From: Melioribacteraceae bacterium
GTDB taxonomy: Bacteria; Bacteroidota; Ignavibacteria; Ignavibacteriales; Melioribacteraceae
Assembly (NCBI GenBank): GCA_026417375.1
Contig: JAOADJ010000018.1
Location: forward strand, 1 to 64,000
Length of the DNA stretch: 64,000 bases
Direction of reading: 5' to 3'
Made by a program: the position numbers and the translations under genes. The notes under the pieces were generated by a model. It was not told the DNA's origin. It did no database searches and saw nothing but the letters and a program-made list of their open reading frames with translations. This document shows, piece after piece, positions 10,279 to 19,814 of this stretch (position 1 is its first letter; each line of letters begins with the position of its first letter).

Positions 10279-11703
10279 CTAATTATTGTTTTCGTCTATT
10301 AATTTTACAAATAACTTTGAAGTCTTAACTTCCGGATAATCTTGAATAAATTTATTTCTTATTTGAGGATCAAGTGTAAAAGCTTTCTTTAAGTTATTTA
10401 TTGCTTCACTTGTTCTATTTAATAAGAAGTTAATTTTAGCTTTACCATAAAAGCAATTAGCATTTTCAGGATTAATTTTAATACAGTTTTCATACGAGTC
10501 AATTGCATCGAGCCACAAACCCATTTCAGTATAAGTTTCAGCTAATTTAAACCAAACATCAAAATTATCGGGATTGATTTTTACAATTTCTTTATAACTT
10601 TTAATTGATTCCTGAAGATGACCGAGCGAATATTCTAAATCTGCTTTGGCAAACCATGCATCTTCAGGATTTGTTGTTAAAGTAATTGCAGTATTAAAAT
10701 CTTTTAAAGCTAATTTATATTTTCCAATCATATCATAACAAAAGCCACGTGCTAAAAAAGCTTCATAATAACTTGAATCTAATTTAATTGCTTCAGTATA
10801 ATTTTTTATAGCTAACTGATAGGCATTTTCTTCTTCATAAATTTGTCCGATGTTATAATATATTGTTTCATCGTTAGGTTCAATTTCTAACGCTTTATTA
10901 TAAGCTTCGAGTGCTTCTTTATATTTTTTTATTTGAAAGTATGAATAACCCAGATTAAACCATGAACTTGAAAACTCATCATTCAATGCAACAGAAAGAT
11001 CAAAGCAATGAATTGCTTCTTCATATTTTTCTAATCTTAAAAGTACAATTCCTTTGTTATACCAGCCCGTATAGCTATTCGGGTCAAGTTCTAAATATTT
11101 ATCATAAACTAATAAAGCATCTTCAAGTCTGTTCGAATTTTCATTACAAAAACCAATTTCATAAAGTGCTTCGATATATTCAGGATCAATTTCAAGAGCT
11201 TTGTTAAAGTATTCAATGGCTTTATCCCATTTTTCCCTTTTTTCAAATAAAACACCTAAACTATAATAAATTTCTTCGTTGTTTGGTTCTAATTCAGCAG
11301 CACGTTTAAGTGAATTGTATGCTTCTTCAAATAATCCTAAATTATCTTCTGCAATTGATTTATTTATAAATGATTCGACATCATTTGGGTTTAATGAAAT
11401 TGCTTTTTCAAAACATATATAAGCTTCATCAAAAAGGAAGGAATTATTTAATAAAACACCTTTAAATTGCCAAGCTTCGGAATTATATGGTGCAATGTTT
11501 AATAACTCTTCAACAAGAAATAAACCATCTTCCACATAGTCAAAATCAACACACATTTCAATTGTATCTTCTAATAATTCTATATTAGAAATAGTTTGAC
11601 CATTATTTATAATTTGTTTACATGTATTTATCTTTTCGCGTAAGTCTTTTTCTTCATAAGAAAACGAATTTTCATCATGTAAAAATTCATCGGAAAAACT
11701 CAT
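10279..11703 (-). CDS. TPR repeat protein
   Basis: Many 34-aa TPR units (e.g. AIEYFNKALEIDPEYIEALYEIGF). Confidence 0.88.
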   Translation of the reverse strand: MSFSDEFLHDENSFSYEEKDLREKINTCKQIINNGQTISNIELLEDTIEMCVDFDYVEDGLFLVEELLNIAPYNSEAWQFKGVLLNNSFLFDEAYICFEKAISLNPNDVESFINKSIAEDNLGLFEEAYNSLKRAAELEPNNEEIYYSLGVLFEKREKWDKAIEYFNKALEIDPEYIEALYEIGFCNENSNRLEDALLVYDKYLELDPNSYTGWYNKGIVLLRLEKYEEAIHCFDLSVALNDEFSSSWFNLGYSYFQIKKYKEALEAYNKALEIEPNDETIYYNIGQIYEEENAYQLAIKNYTEAIKLDSSYYEAFLARGFCYDMIGKYKLALKDFNTAITLTTNPEDAWFAKADLEYSLGHLQESIKSYKEIVKINPDNFDVWFKLAETYTEMGLWLDAIDSYENCIKINPENANCFYGKAKINFLLNRTSEAINNLKKAFTLDPQIRNKFIQDYPEVKTSKLFVKLIDENNN

Positions 11704-11808
11704 TAATACTCCATTTATTTTACATTAAAAATGTATATCTAACTAAATTGAAAATCAAGTTGGAAATTTGTTAAGATTTGTTTAAAGAAAACTACTTTGG
11801 ATTTGAAA

Positions 11809-12999
11809 TTATTTTTTGATAGAAATTTTTTTTACTCCATCTGTAATTTTTAATCTATAGATTTTAAGTTCCTTTCCAAAAGCACTTTTGTAATTTTCAG
11901 AAATTTTGTCAGAAAAATTATCTGCTTCAGTTGATTCAACAATATTAAATGTTGATGAAATATTTGAACAACTAATCATTTTAGATGCTAATACACCTTT
12001 AATTTTAGATGCTTCTTCAACTAAGAAATCAACATATTTATCTGAAACTTCATAATCCTGCGATAAACTCCAATGTGAAGATTTTATTAATGTTCCAAAA
12101 TCTTCCAAATTATTATTCTTAATATAATTCAAAGCATCCTGACATCTTTTTCTTTCATTTACATTATATAGCACTTTATTAAAAATTTTTCTTGGCAACA
12201 TATGATAGTGGCGCAATAAAAAATCTGATTCAACATCACGCAAATTTTTAATTCCCCAGATGTATAATCTTAAATTTTTAACACCTATTTCACATTCTTC
12301 AACTCTTTCATTACATCTTAAATTAGAATTTTCAATTATATTTTCAGTATCACAAACAATTAATTCAAAAGTCTTTGGCAAAAAATTTACATTTTGAAAA
12401 TCCTTATTTCTCAAATCATAACTAAATAATTTATTTGCTTTACCAAATTGAATTCCATAATGATGACCTCTATTAGAAATTTTACCAATTAAATTTTTCT
12501 CGTTTTCATGTACTAATTTTAAAAGTTCTTCGTCATCAATTTGAACATTATGAATTTTTTTAATCCCATTTATAAATGCAATCTGCAAACTTGAAATTTT
12601 GCCAAGTCCAAAGCATTCTGGTATATTGCCTTCAATAACACAATCGAACCCATTGTTAATTATATTGTTGCTACACATTATTCTGGTCAATTCTAAAAGA
12701 ACTTTAAACTCTTGATGTTCATTAACATTCTGGTTATCCAAACAACTTGAAATAAATTTACCCGTTTCACTATTTGCAAAAGAAATATTTTTATCTTTTC
12801 TCTTTCTTATAATACATGTCCAAAATTTATTTACTCTAGCTGAAATTAGTATCCCATCGTTATAATGTGTATGGTCACCTAATATCATCAGGTTTGCCGG
12901 AGATACAAAAGCATAAATTCCATCTGAACTGCCATGTATGTTTTCAAAGGTTTTTAGTGCTTTACTAATTAAGTTGGAATATTCAAAAAATTCTGTCAT
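11809..12999 (-). CDS. Galactokinase/GHMP-like protein with degenerate active-site motifs
   Basis: SPANLMILGDHTHYNDGILI resembles the galactokinase signature; the glycine/serine-rich GHMP loops are degraded (CFGLGKISSLQIA, KMISCSNISST). Confidence 0.7.
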   Translation of the reverse strand: MTEFFEYSNLISKALKTFENIHGSSDGIYAFVSPANLMILGDHTHYNDGILISARVNKFWTCIIRKRKDKNISFANSETGKFISSCLDNQNVNEHQEFKVLLELTRIMCSNNIINNGFDCVIEGNIPECFGLGKISSLQIAFINGIKKIHNVQIDDEELLKLVHENEKNLIGKISNRGHHYGIQFGKANKLFSYDLRNKDFQNVNFLPKTFELIVCDTENIIENSNLRCNERVEECEIGVKNLRLYIWGIKNLRDVESDFLLRHYHMLPRKIFNKVLYNVNERKRCQDALNYIKNNNLEDFGTLIKSSHWSLSQDYEVSDKYVDFLVEEASKIKGVLASKMISCSNISSTFNIVESTEADNFSDKISENYKSAFGKELKIYRLKITDGVKKISIKK

Positions 13000-13076
13000 A
13001 ATTTAGATATATAGATTAAAGAATGTTATTGTCTTATTTAAAATTACAATTAATTGTTTTTTTGGACAAATTAATT

Positions 13077-13448
13077 TTAATTTTTTACAAAATTGAGGTC
13101 TTGGTTTTGTTTTTCAATATTGGTTAAAATTGGCTGGATTCTTTTTTTGAAATCTTTTGAAGAAAATAGAAACAGCTCTTCTCTTTTAATTTTAGTTGCA
13201 AGTGAATAAACTGTAGATTCAACAAATTTGAAAATATTATCTTGCGATAGAAGTATATCAATTGGTAAAAGAAGAATTAAATCAAATATTGAAGTTTCTA
13301 ATAAATTAAATAAATCTTTTAATGAAATATTTTCAATTGATAAATCAACAGGAATTTTTCCTTTTTTTTGTTGCAATCGCAATTCATGTTTCATCTTTTG
13401 ATGAAGCAACTTAGTCGCATCTTCTATTGTAATATTAAAGTCTGTCAT
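13077..13448 (-). CDS. Hypothetical protein
   Basis: Intact 123-aa ORF with no recognisable motif; lies between sucC and the GHMP-like gene on the same strand. Confidence 0.5.
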   Translation of the reverse strand: MTDFNITIEDATKLLHQKMKHELRLQQKKGKIPVDLSIENISLKDLFNLLETSIFDLILLLPIDILLSQDNIFKFVESTVYSLATKIKREELFLFSSKDFKKRIQPILTNIEKQNQDLNFVKN

Positions 13449-13501
13449 AATTTCACTTTATTGTATAAACATAACCTAATTCAAACTAGTTTCATTTAAT
13501 C

Positions 13502-13587
13502 AGGTTATCTCAAAATATTTTCTGTTAACTAAAACTCTTGATTGATTATCGTAAACAAACTATCAAAATTTAATTTTGAGATAACCT
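13502..13587 (-). other. 15-bp perfect inverted repeat 3' of sucC
   Basis: AGGTTATCTCAAAAT (13502-13516) / ATTTTGAGATAACCT (13573-13587), plus a further ATAACCT at 13471-13477. Confidence 0.55.
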
Positions 13588-13596
13588 TAAAAAATT

Positions 13597-14814
13597 TTAC
13601 AAATTAGATAAAACAGAAGTTACTTTTTCAGCTGCATCTTTTAAAGTAGATGCAACAGAAAAATTAAGTCCTGAATTTTCTAACATTTCTTTAGCTTCAA
13701 CAGCATTTGTTCCATCTAAACGAACAACAATAGGAACTTTCACTTCAACTTCTTTAACAGCATCAATAACACCTTGAGCAACACGGTCGCAACGAACAAT
13801 TCCACCAAAAATATTTATTAAAATTGCTTTAACATTGGGATCAGATAAAATAATTTTAAATCCGTTGGCAACAGTTTCTTTATTTGCTCCACCCCCAACA
13901 TCTAAAAAGTTTGCAGGATCGCCACCAGCTAATTTAATAATATCCATTGTTGCCATTGCTAACCCTGCACCATTAACCATACAACCAACATTTCCATCTA
14001 ATTTGATATAATTCAAATTATATTTTGAAGCTTCAATTTCGAGCGGGGCTTCTTCATTTAAATCCCGATAGTCAGCAATATCTTTATGGCGGAATAATGC
14101 ATTGTCATCAAAATTCATTTTTGCATCGAGTGCTAAAATTCTATCATCATTAGTAATAACCAGAGGATTTATTTCCAGCAAAGATGCATCTGTTTCTTCA
14201 TAAGCTTTATATAATTTTATAATAAAGCTAATAAAATTTTTAAAAGCATTACCTTCTAAACCTAACCCGAAAGCTAATTTTCTTGCCTGAAACGGTTGAA
14301 ATCCGACTGACGGATCAACCCATTCTTTAATTATTTTTTCAGGTGTCTCTTCTGCAACTTTTTCAATTTCAACACCACCTTCTGTTGAAGCCATAATAAC
14401 ATTTTTTGATGCTGCTCTATCTAACAATATACCTAAGTATAATTCTTTTTTATAATCTAATCCTTCAGTTATAAAAAGTGTCTGAACGATTTTTCCTTCA
14501 CTACCTGTTTGGTGTGTAACCAATAAGTTACCTAACATTTTTGATGCATAATCTTTTGCTTTAGATACATCTGTTGTAAACTTAACACCACCTTCTAATA
14601 TTAACTCATCTCTGTTTGAGGGATTATATATTTTACCTTTTCCTCTTCCGCCAGCGTGAATTTGAGATTTTACTACAAATTGATTTATTCCACGTGATTG
14701 TAATTGTTGTATTGCAGAATCAAATTCATCAAAACTTTTTATTGCAATTCCATCCTGAACTGGAACAGCATATTTTTTTAAAATCTCTTTTGCTTGATAT
14801 TCGTGAATCTTCAT
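13597..14814 (-). CDS. sucC: Succinyl-CoA synthetase (ADP-forming) beta subunit
   Basis: [66 protein letters not shown]. Confidence 0.96.
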   Translation of the reverse strand: MKIHEYQAKEILKKYAVPVQDGIAIKSFDEFDSAIQQLQSRGINQFVVKSQIHAGGRGKGKIYNPSNRDELILEGGVKFTTDVSKAKDYASKMLGNLLVTHQTGSEGKIVQTLFITEGLDYKKELYLGILLDRAASKNVIMASTEGGVEIEKVAEETPEKIIKEWVDPSVGFQPFQARKLAFGLGLEGNAFKNFISFIIKLYKAYEETDASLLEINPLVITNDDRILALDAKMNFDDNALFRHKDIADYRDLNEEAPLEIEASKYNLNYIKLDGNVGCMVNGAGLAMATMDIIKLAGGDPANFLDVGGGANKETVANGFKIILSDPNVKAILINIFGGIVRCDRVAQGVIDAVKEVEVKVPIVVRLDGTNAVEAKEMLENSGLNFSVASTLKDAAEKVTSVLSNL

Positions 14815-14901
14815 TTTATTTCCATTATTTATTGAAAAATAAGTTAACTAATAATTTTTATGTTGGAAAAATAACTTGTTAATATTGTAAGGGCAAGATT
14901 A

Positions 14902-15597
14902 TTATTTTGTTTTAGGAATGTTTTTGTTTTCTTCAAATATTTTATCACTCAAACCTACATTTATTTTATAATTTGAGTATTGCATAAGCACCGAACCTTT
15001 TACTCTCATTGAAACAGGAACTCTTTGTTGCTGATTTTCTTTTTTAGTTAAATTGTTATTTGTTTTTATTTCTCCCATATTAAAAGAGAACTTTAATTCA
15101 ATTGGAAGCGGCAGATATTTTTCATCATAATTAAAATCAATTTCAACAGTTCCACCTCTTTTTGTTGTTGTTTCTACTTTATGAATTACATATTTACTTG
15201 AGTTTATCCACATTGTAGATAATATTATGTCAGTTGTATCGTTATTAGGAATAATTTTAATTACATCGAAAATATTGTTTTCTATTTTTTCTGTTCTTAC
15301 ATAAACTGAGGTATAATCTCCTTGCAATAATTGAACTGGTGAAAAATTCATACTTTGTTTTGGTAACATAGCAAAGCCATCTGATTCAACTTTATATTTA
15401 TTCGGTTGCTTGAAAAACACTTTGGCTTTTGTATCCGGAACTTTTACAGCTTCCATGTTTAATTTAACCACAACATCTGCCTGATAATCTTTTATTTGCT
15501 CGAATTTATTTTTTACTTTTTTTAAAATGTCTTCAGGATTTTTTGTTTGAGTAAATGCTACGTTTGTTAAGATTAATAAACAAATAATTTTTTTCAT
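14902..15597 (-). CDS. LolA-like / outer membrane lipoprotein-sorting family protein
   Basis: Signal peptide; ILKKVKNKFEQIKDYQADVVVKL, FFKQPNKYKVES pattern. Confidence 0.65.
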   Translation of the reverse strand: MKKIICLLILTNVAFTQTKNPEDILKKVKNKFEQIKDYQADVVVKLNMEAVKVPDTKAKVFFKQPNKYKVESDGFAMLPKQSMNFSPVQLLQGDYTSVYVRTEKIENNIFDVIKIIPNNDTTDIILSTMWINSSKYVIHKVETTTKRGGTVEIDFNYDEKYLPLPIELKFSFNMGEIKTNNNLTKKENQQQRVPVSMRVKGSVLMQYSNYKINVGLSDKIFEENKNIPKTK

Positions 15598-15607
15598 TTA
15601 ATTTCCT

Positions 15608-16444
15608 TTAGCTAAGAATATCTTTTCTTAAAAATATTATTGTTGTTAAACTATATAATACAACAATGTGAAGAATTAGTATCGAAGCAGAATTGAGAAT
15701 AGCATTAAAATCTATTGGATCGTTAAAAAATTCATCCCATTGCACAAGATGGCTTGTAAAAAAATAAGGTTTCAAATCCTGAAGTAAATCAATTGGAATT
15801 GCAGATAAAATTAAAAACACAATAATTACTGCCATTGTTGTAATAATAGGACCGATGGCATTGCTTACCATTGACGAAAAAAATATTGAAAGTGTCATAA
15901 CCATCATCATGCTTAACATTGCATATAAATAAGCGTAAATTAATCTCCATAAAACATCGTTACTTGCAAATATTATTATTTTATTTCTTAAAGAAACTAA
16001 TTCTCCAGTACCGAAAAACAAAATGCTAGCAAACAATGAAATTATAATTAAAAATAAAATGAATAAAAAAGTATAAATAAATCCTGCTAAAAATTTTGAA
16101 GTAACAAAATTAAATCTTGAAATTGGTCTTGTTAAAACCATTCTATAAGTTCCGGCTGTTGCTTCTCCAGCAAATAAATCTCCACCAACTAAAACAATAA
16201 GAAAAGGAATGTGTATAAACATTGCGTTTAGGATTAAATAAGCCACTACATAACCATTAAAAAAATTACCTTGCAGAAAAAAAGATTCATTCAAAGCTCT
16301 TGTTGTTGATTTAACAAAGTTTTCTTGTGTGATATATAATGCTAACTGAACAATAGCTGTCATTAAAAATATTGCTATAAAACCAATATAAGTTCTCCAC
16401 TTCTTAAATATTTTTTGAAGTTCAAGATAAACTAATGTAATCAT
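15608..16444 (-). CDS. ABC-2 type transporter permease
   Basis: Multiple TM segments, GEATAGTYRMVLTRPISR; 4-nt overlap with the ATPase gene. Confidence 0.85.
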   Translation of the reverse strand: MITLVYLELQKIFKKWRTYIGFIAIFLMTAIVQLALYITQENFVKSTTRALNESFFLQGNFFNGYVVAYLILNAMFIHIPFLIVLVGGDLFAGEATAGTYRMVLTRPISRFNFVTSKFLAGFIYTFLFILFLIIISLFASILFFGTGELVSLRNKIIIFASNDVLWRLIYAYLYAMLSMMMVMTLSIFFSSMVSNAIGPIITTMAVIIVFLILSAIPIDLLQDLKPYFFTSHLVQWDEFFNDPIDFNAILNSASILILHIVVLYSLTTIIFLRKDILS

Positions 16445-17364
16445 CTTCCTATTCCTTCTGTTATTTTAAGAAAATAATCTTCCAAAGAACGAACAGGAAT
16501 TATAGCATTCACGTTAATACTGTTTGATATAAAAAATTTATTGAGTTCAGATATTTCATTTTTTTTCAGTTCAAATTGTAATTCATTTTTTATTGAATTT
16601 TTAAAGTTGTTTATCCATGTTGAATTATTAATCAACTCTACTGCTTTATCTTTATCATCAACTTCGAAAGTTACACTCATTATTTCAGAATTCAGAAGTT
16701 CGTCAACAGTTCCTTCGACTTGTGTTTTTCCTTTATTAATAATAATCATTCGTGTTGCTATTAATTCAACTTCTCTTAAAATATGTGATGAAATGAAAAT
16801 AGTTTTTTTCTTTTCTTTACTAAGATATACTATAAGCTCACGAATTTCTTTCATTCCTTGTGGATCAAGTCCCGTAGTTGGTTCGTCAAGTATTATTAAT
16901 TCCGGATCATGAAGCAATGCTTGAGCTAATCCAAGTCTTTGTTTCATTCCGTGCGAGTAGGTTTTAACTTTGCTATCTGCTCTTTTTTCAAGACCAACTA
17001 GTTCGAGCATTTCCATAATTTTTTTTGAAGATGTTTCTACTCCGGAAAGTTTACCTAAAATTTCCAGATTTTTGTATGCGGTCAGATATAAATAGAAATC
17101 TGGTTTTTCTACAATTGCTCCAACTTTTTTAAAAATCTCAATACGATTTTTTTCTAACGGTAGACCGAATATTTTTATTGAACCTGCATTGGGTTTAATT
17201 AATGAAAGTAACATTCGGATTGTAGTACTTTTACCTGCTCCGTTTGGTCCTAAAAATCCAAAAACATCACCACGATAAACATTTAAATCCAGGTTATCAA
17301 CTGCAACTATTGATTTATACTTTTTAAATAATCCCCGAACTTCTATTATTTTATCATTTATCAA
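16441..17364 (-). CDS. ABC transporter ATP-binding protein
   Basis: GPNGAGKSTTIRML Walker A, YSHGMKQRLGLAQAL signature, LIILDEPTTGLDP Walker B. Confidence 0.95.
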   Translation of the reverse strand: MINDKIIEVRGLFKKYKSIVAVDNLDLNVYRGDVFGFLGPNGAGKSTTIRMLLSLIKPNAGSIKIFGLPLEKNRIEIFKKVGAIVEKPDFYLYLTAYKNLEILGKLSGVETSSKKIMEMLELVGLEKRADSKVKTYSHGMKQRLGLAQALLHDPELIILDEPTTGLDPQGMKEIRELIVYLSKEKKKTIFISSHILREVELIATRMIIINKGKTQVEGTVDELLNSEIMSVTFEVDDKDKAVELINNSTWINNFKNSIKNELQFELKKNEISELNKFFISNSINVNAIIPVRSLEDYFLKITEGIGR

Positions 17365-17410
17365 AAAAGAATTTCCTTTTTCTATTTAAGACGAACCGGT
17401 TTCAACTTTG

Positions 17411-19189
17411 TTAAATTTCTGTAATTTTTTTCTTACCAAAATTATATTCTATTGGTATCAACTTAATAAGTATAAAAGAAGGAATTGAAGTTATTAAAAC
17501 CCAAATGAAAAAATATTTATACCCAAAAGAATCTTTTAATACAAAGCTTAACATTTCTGAAAGTAATAGACCCAAGGACATAAAACCAAACGAGATTGAG
17601 AAATGAGAAGCTGGATAATCCCCTTCCGAAACATTAATCATGTACATAATTATTAAAGCAAAACCAAATCCAAAACCAAAATTATCAATTGCAATTAAAG
17701 TAGAAATTATCCAAAAGTTAACAGGTTGAAACCACGATAAATAAATATAAACAACCAATGGTATGTTCATCATAATTGTAAAAATTGTCATTAAAGATTT
17801 TAATCCTTTTTTATAAATCATAATTCCAGCTATAATATTTCCTATTGCAAAAGATAAAACTGTAACAATTCCTTTTATAATTTTCAAATTAAAAACTGAA
17901 ACAGATAATCCACCCAAACTAGTTTCATCGGATAAAAACAGAGGGATAATTTTTGTTATCTGAGCTCGAGCAAATAAATAAAGTAACAGAAATAAAATTA
18001 TTTGGATAATTTTTTTCTTCTCAAAATATCTTGCAAAACTTCTGAAAAATTCTTTTCCGAACGTAGTATTTTTTTTATGTATTAATGCTTCATCTTTCAA
18101 AGAATATGGTAAAACAATTTTGTGATATATAAAAAACAAGAAAAAGATTAATGAAATTAACCCGAATGTAACAGACCAACCGAAAGAAAATTTATCTACA
18201 CCAGCAGAAAATGTTGCAACATATTTTGAAGTTATATTAGAATCAATTTGAATAACTGCAAAAGCTGGTTTATTCCAATTAAGTGAAGTAAATTTTAATG
18301 TATCCCCTTCAATAACTTTAAATTTCTGATCTCCTTCTATAAATTTTAATTTAACAATAAATTCATCATTATCATCTGGTTTTTTCGATAATCTAAATTT
18401 TATTAATCCAATGTTTCCAACCAAGTCGTTCGAACCAGTTGTATCTGGAAGAATAATCGCCTGATTAATAAAACCATTCATCATATTCATATTTCTTGCA
18501 AAATTTGTATAGAAAACAACCTGATCTTTACTTTTAGGCTTTGTGCTAATTTCTAAATAATTAGTATTCGATATTAATTTTAATGGTCCGGCTTGTTCTT
18601 TAACATTGAGACTATCAACTTTTATTGATTCCTCAAAAAACTTATTTGGATTGGCAACAACTTTGAACTCAACAGGAGCAACGCTCAATAATTTTTCAAC
18701 TTGGTTTGAAACCAACAAAATGATTGTTGTTGTTCCAACTAGTGCAATTTTATAAAAAGAATTTCTTAATCCAATAAATAAAGATTGATTACTATCTTTT
18801 AATGCAACAATATAAAACCCATCTATTGCCACATCCTGAGTTGCTGCAATAAAAGCAAGCAACCAAAAAACTATAATTGTGAATTGGAAAAAATCGGGAA
18901 GTTGAATTAAAAGACCAGTTATTGCAAACAAAACTGCAATTAAAAATTGAGTAAAAAGAATCCAACTTCTTTTAGAACCGATTACATCAATTAACGGGCT
19001 CCACAACGGTTTAATCAACCAGGGAATGTATAAAAAACTTGTGTACAAAATTGAATCCGAATAATTAACCCCAAGATTTTGATACATTAAAACTGATATA
19101 ACTGTTATTATAATAAATGCAATTGATTCAGAAATATACAAGGTAGGTATCCACAACCAACCACTTTTGCTTTTCTTTTCTTCTTTCAT
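17411..19189 (-). CDS. MFS/AmpG-like (PAT family) transporter with a large hydrophilic insertion
   Basis: SGWLWIPTLYISESIAFIIITVISVLMYQNLGV, PWLIKPLWSPLIDVIGSKR, ATQDVAIDGFYI; ~170-aa soluble stretch in the middle. Confidence 0.8.
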   Translation of the reverse strand: MKEEKKSKSGWLWIPTLYISESIAFIIITVISVLMYQNLGVNYSDSILYTSFLYIPWLIKPLWSPLIDVIGSKRSWILFTQFLIAVLFAITGLLIQLPDFFQFTIIVFWLLAFIAATQDVAIDGFYIVALKDSNQSLFIGLRNSFYKIALVGTTTIILLVSNQVEKLLSVAPVEFKVVANPNKFFEESIKVDSLNVKEQAGPLKLISNTNYLEISTKPKSKDQVVFYTNFARNMNMMNGFINQAIILPDTTGSNDLVGNIGLIKFRLSKKPDDNDEFIVKLKFIEGDQKFKVIEGDTLKFTSLNWNKPAFAVIQIDSNITSKYVATFSAGVDKFSFGWSVTFGLISLIFFLFFIYHKIVLPYSLKDEALIHKKNTTFGKEFFRSFARYFEKKKIIQIILFLLLYLFARAQITKIIPLFLSDETSLGGLSVSVFNLKIIKGIVTVLSFAIGNIIAGIMIYKKGLKSLMTIFTIMMNIPLVVYIYLSWFQPVNFWIISTLIAIDNFGFGFGFALIIMYMINVSEGDYPASHFSISFGFMSLGLLLSEMLSFVLKDSFGYKYFFIWVLITSIPSFILIKLIPIEYNFGKKKITEI

Positions 19190-19326
19190 TTCGAACTAAT
19201 TATTTAATAATAATCAAAAATAGATAAACATTTTTGAAGATAAAAATTAGTGATGAAACAACACAAACTTAAAAATTTAGTTGAATGATGTTTAAATACT
19301 ATGTAGATTAAATCACAGAAAAATTA

Positions 19327-19343
19327 AATAATTCGAAAGGCAA
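19327..19343 (+). promoter_or_regulatory. Shared 17-nt leader element, copy 2 (4 nt before ATG start)
   Basis: AATAATTCGAAAGGCAA, identical to 4454-4470. Confidence 0.55.
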
Positions 19344-19347
19344 TAAA

Positions 19348-19803
19348 ATGAAAAAATATTTTATGCTAAAAATATTTTTTGTTTATATAATTATAAGTTT
19401 AGTTTTTATCAGCTGTAAAAAAGAAAATTCACCGACTGAACCTTCATTAAATCCCACTGAGTTTGTTGGAACCTGGAAACTAACAAAAGTAACTGTAACA
19501 CTTAGTGGCAATAATGTAGATTTAACACCCGAGCAAGCCGAAACACAAATGACAATTGTTGCAAAAGCTGATGGGTCTTTTACCATGACTACAATTAAAA
19601 AAGATTCAACTACCGGAAATAATGTTACAACTGTTTCAAACGGAACATGGAAAATTCAAAGTGGAAAAATAGAATTAAAATATACTGATGGAACCTCAGA
19701 AGTATTTGATTTTACTTTAACCGGAAATAAATGTACAATTAAAACAACTGTTCAAGCTTTAGGCGCAACATTACCCGCCATTCTCGAATTTACTAAACAA
19801 TAA
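19348..19803 (+). CDS. Lipocalin-like small lipoprotein
   Basis: Lipobox region SLVFISCKK; FVGTWKLTKVTV ... GTWKIQSGKIELKYTDG. Confidence 0.7.
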   Translation: MKKYFMLKIFFVYIIISLVFISCKKENSPTEPSLNPTEFVGTWKLTKVTVTLSGNNVDLTPEQAETQMTIVAKADGSFTMTTIKKDSTTGNNVTTVSNGTWKIQSGKIELKYTDGTSEVFDFTLTGNKCTIKTTVQALGATLPAILEFTKQ

Positions 19804-19814
19804 TTGAGTTTTTT

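Noticed and set aside
10279-11703. Possible DNA repeat array within the TPR gene
   Set aside because: Repetition is at protein level (TPR units) with diverged nucleotides, not CRISPR or satellite DNA.
13597-14814. Missing sucD beside sucC as evidence of gene loss
   Set aside because: sucD is often unlinked in this type of genome, and only 64 kb is visible, so absence here is uninformative.
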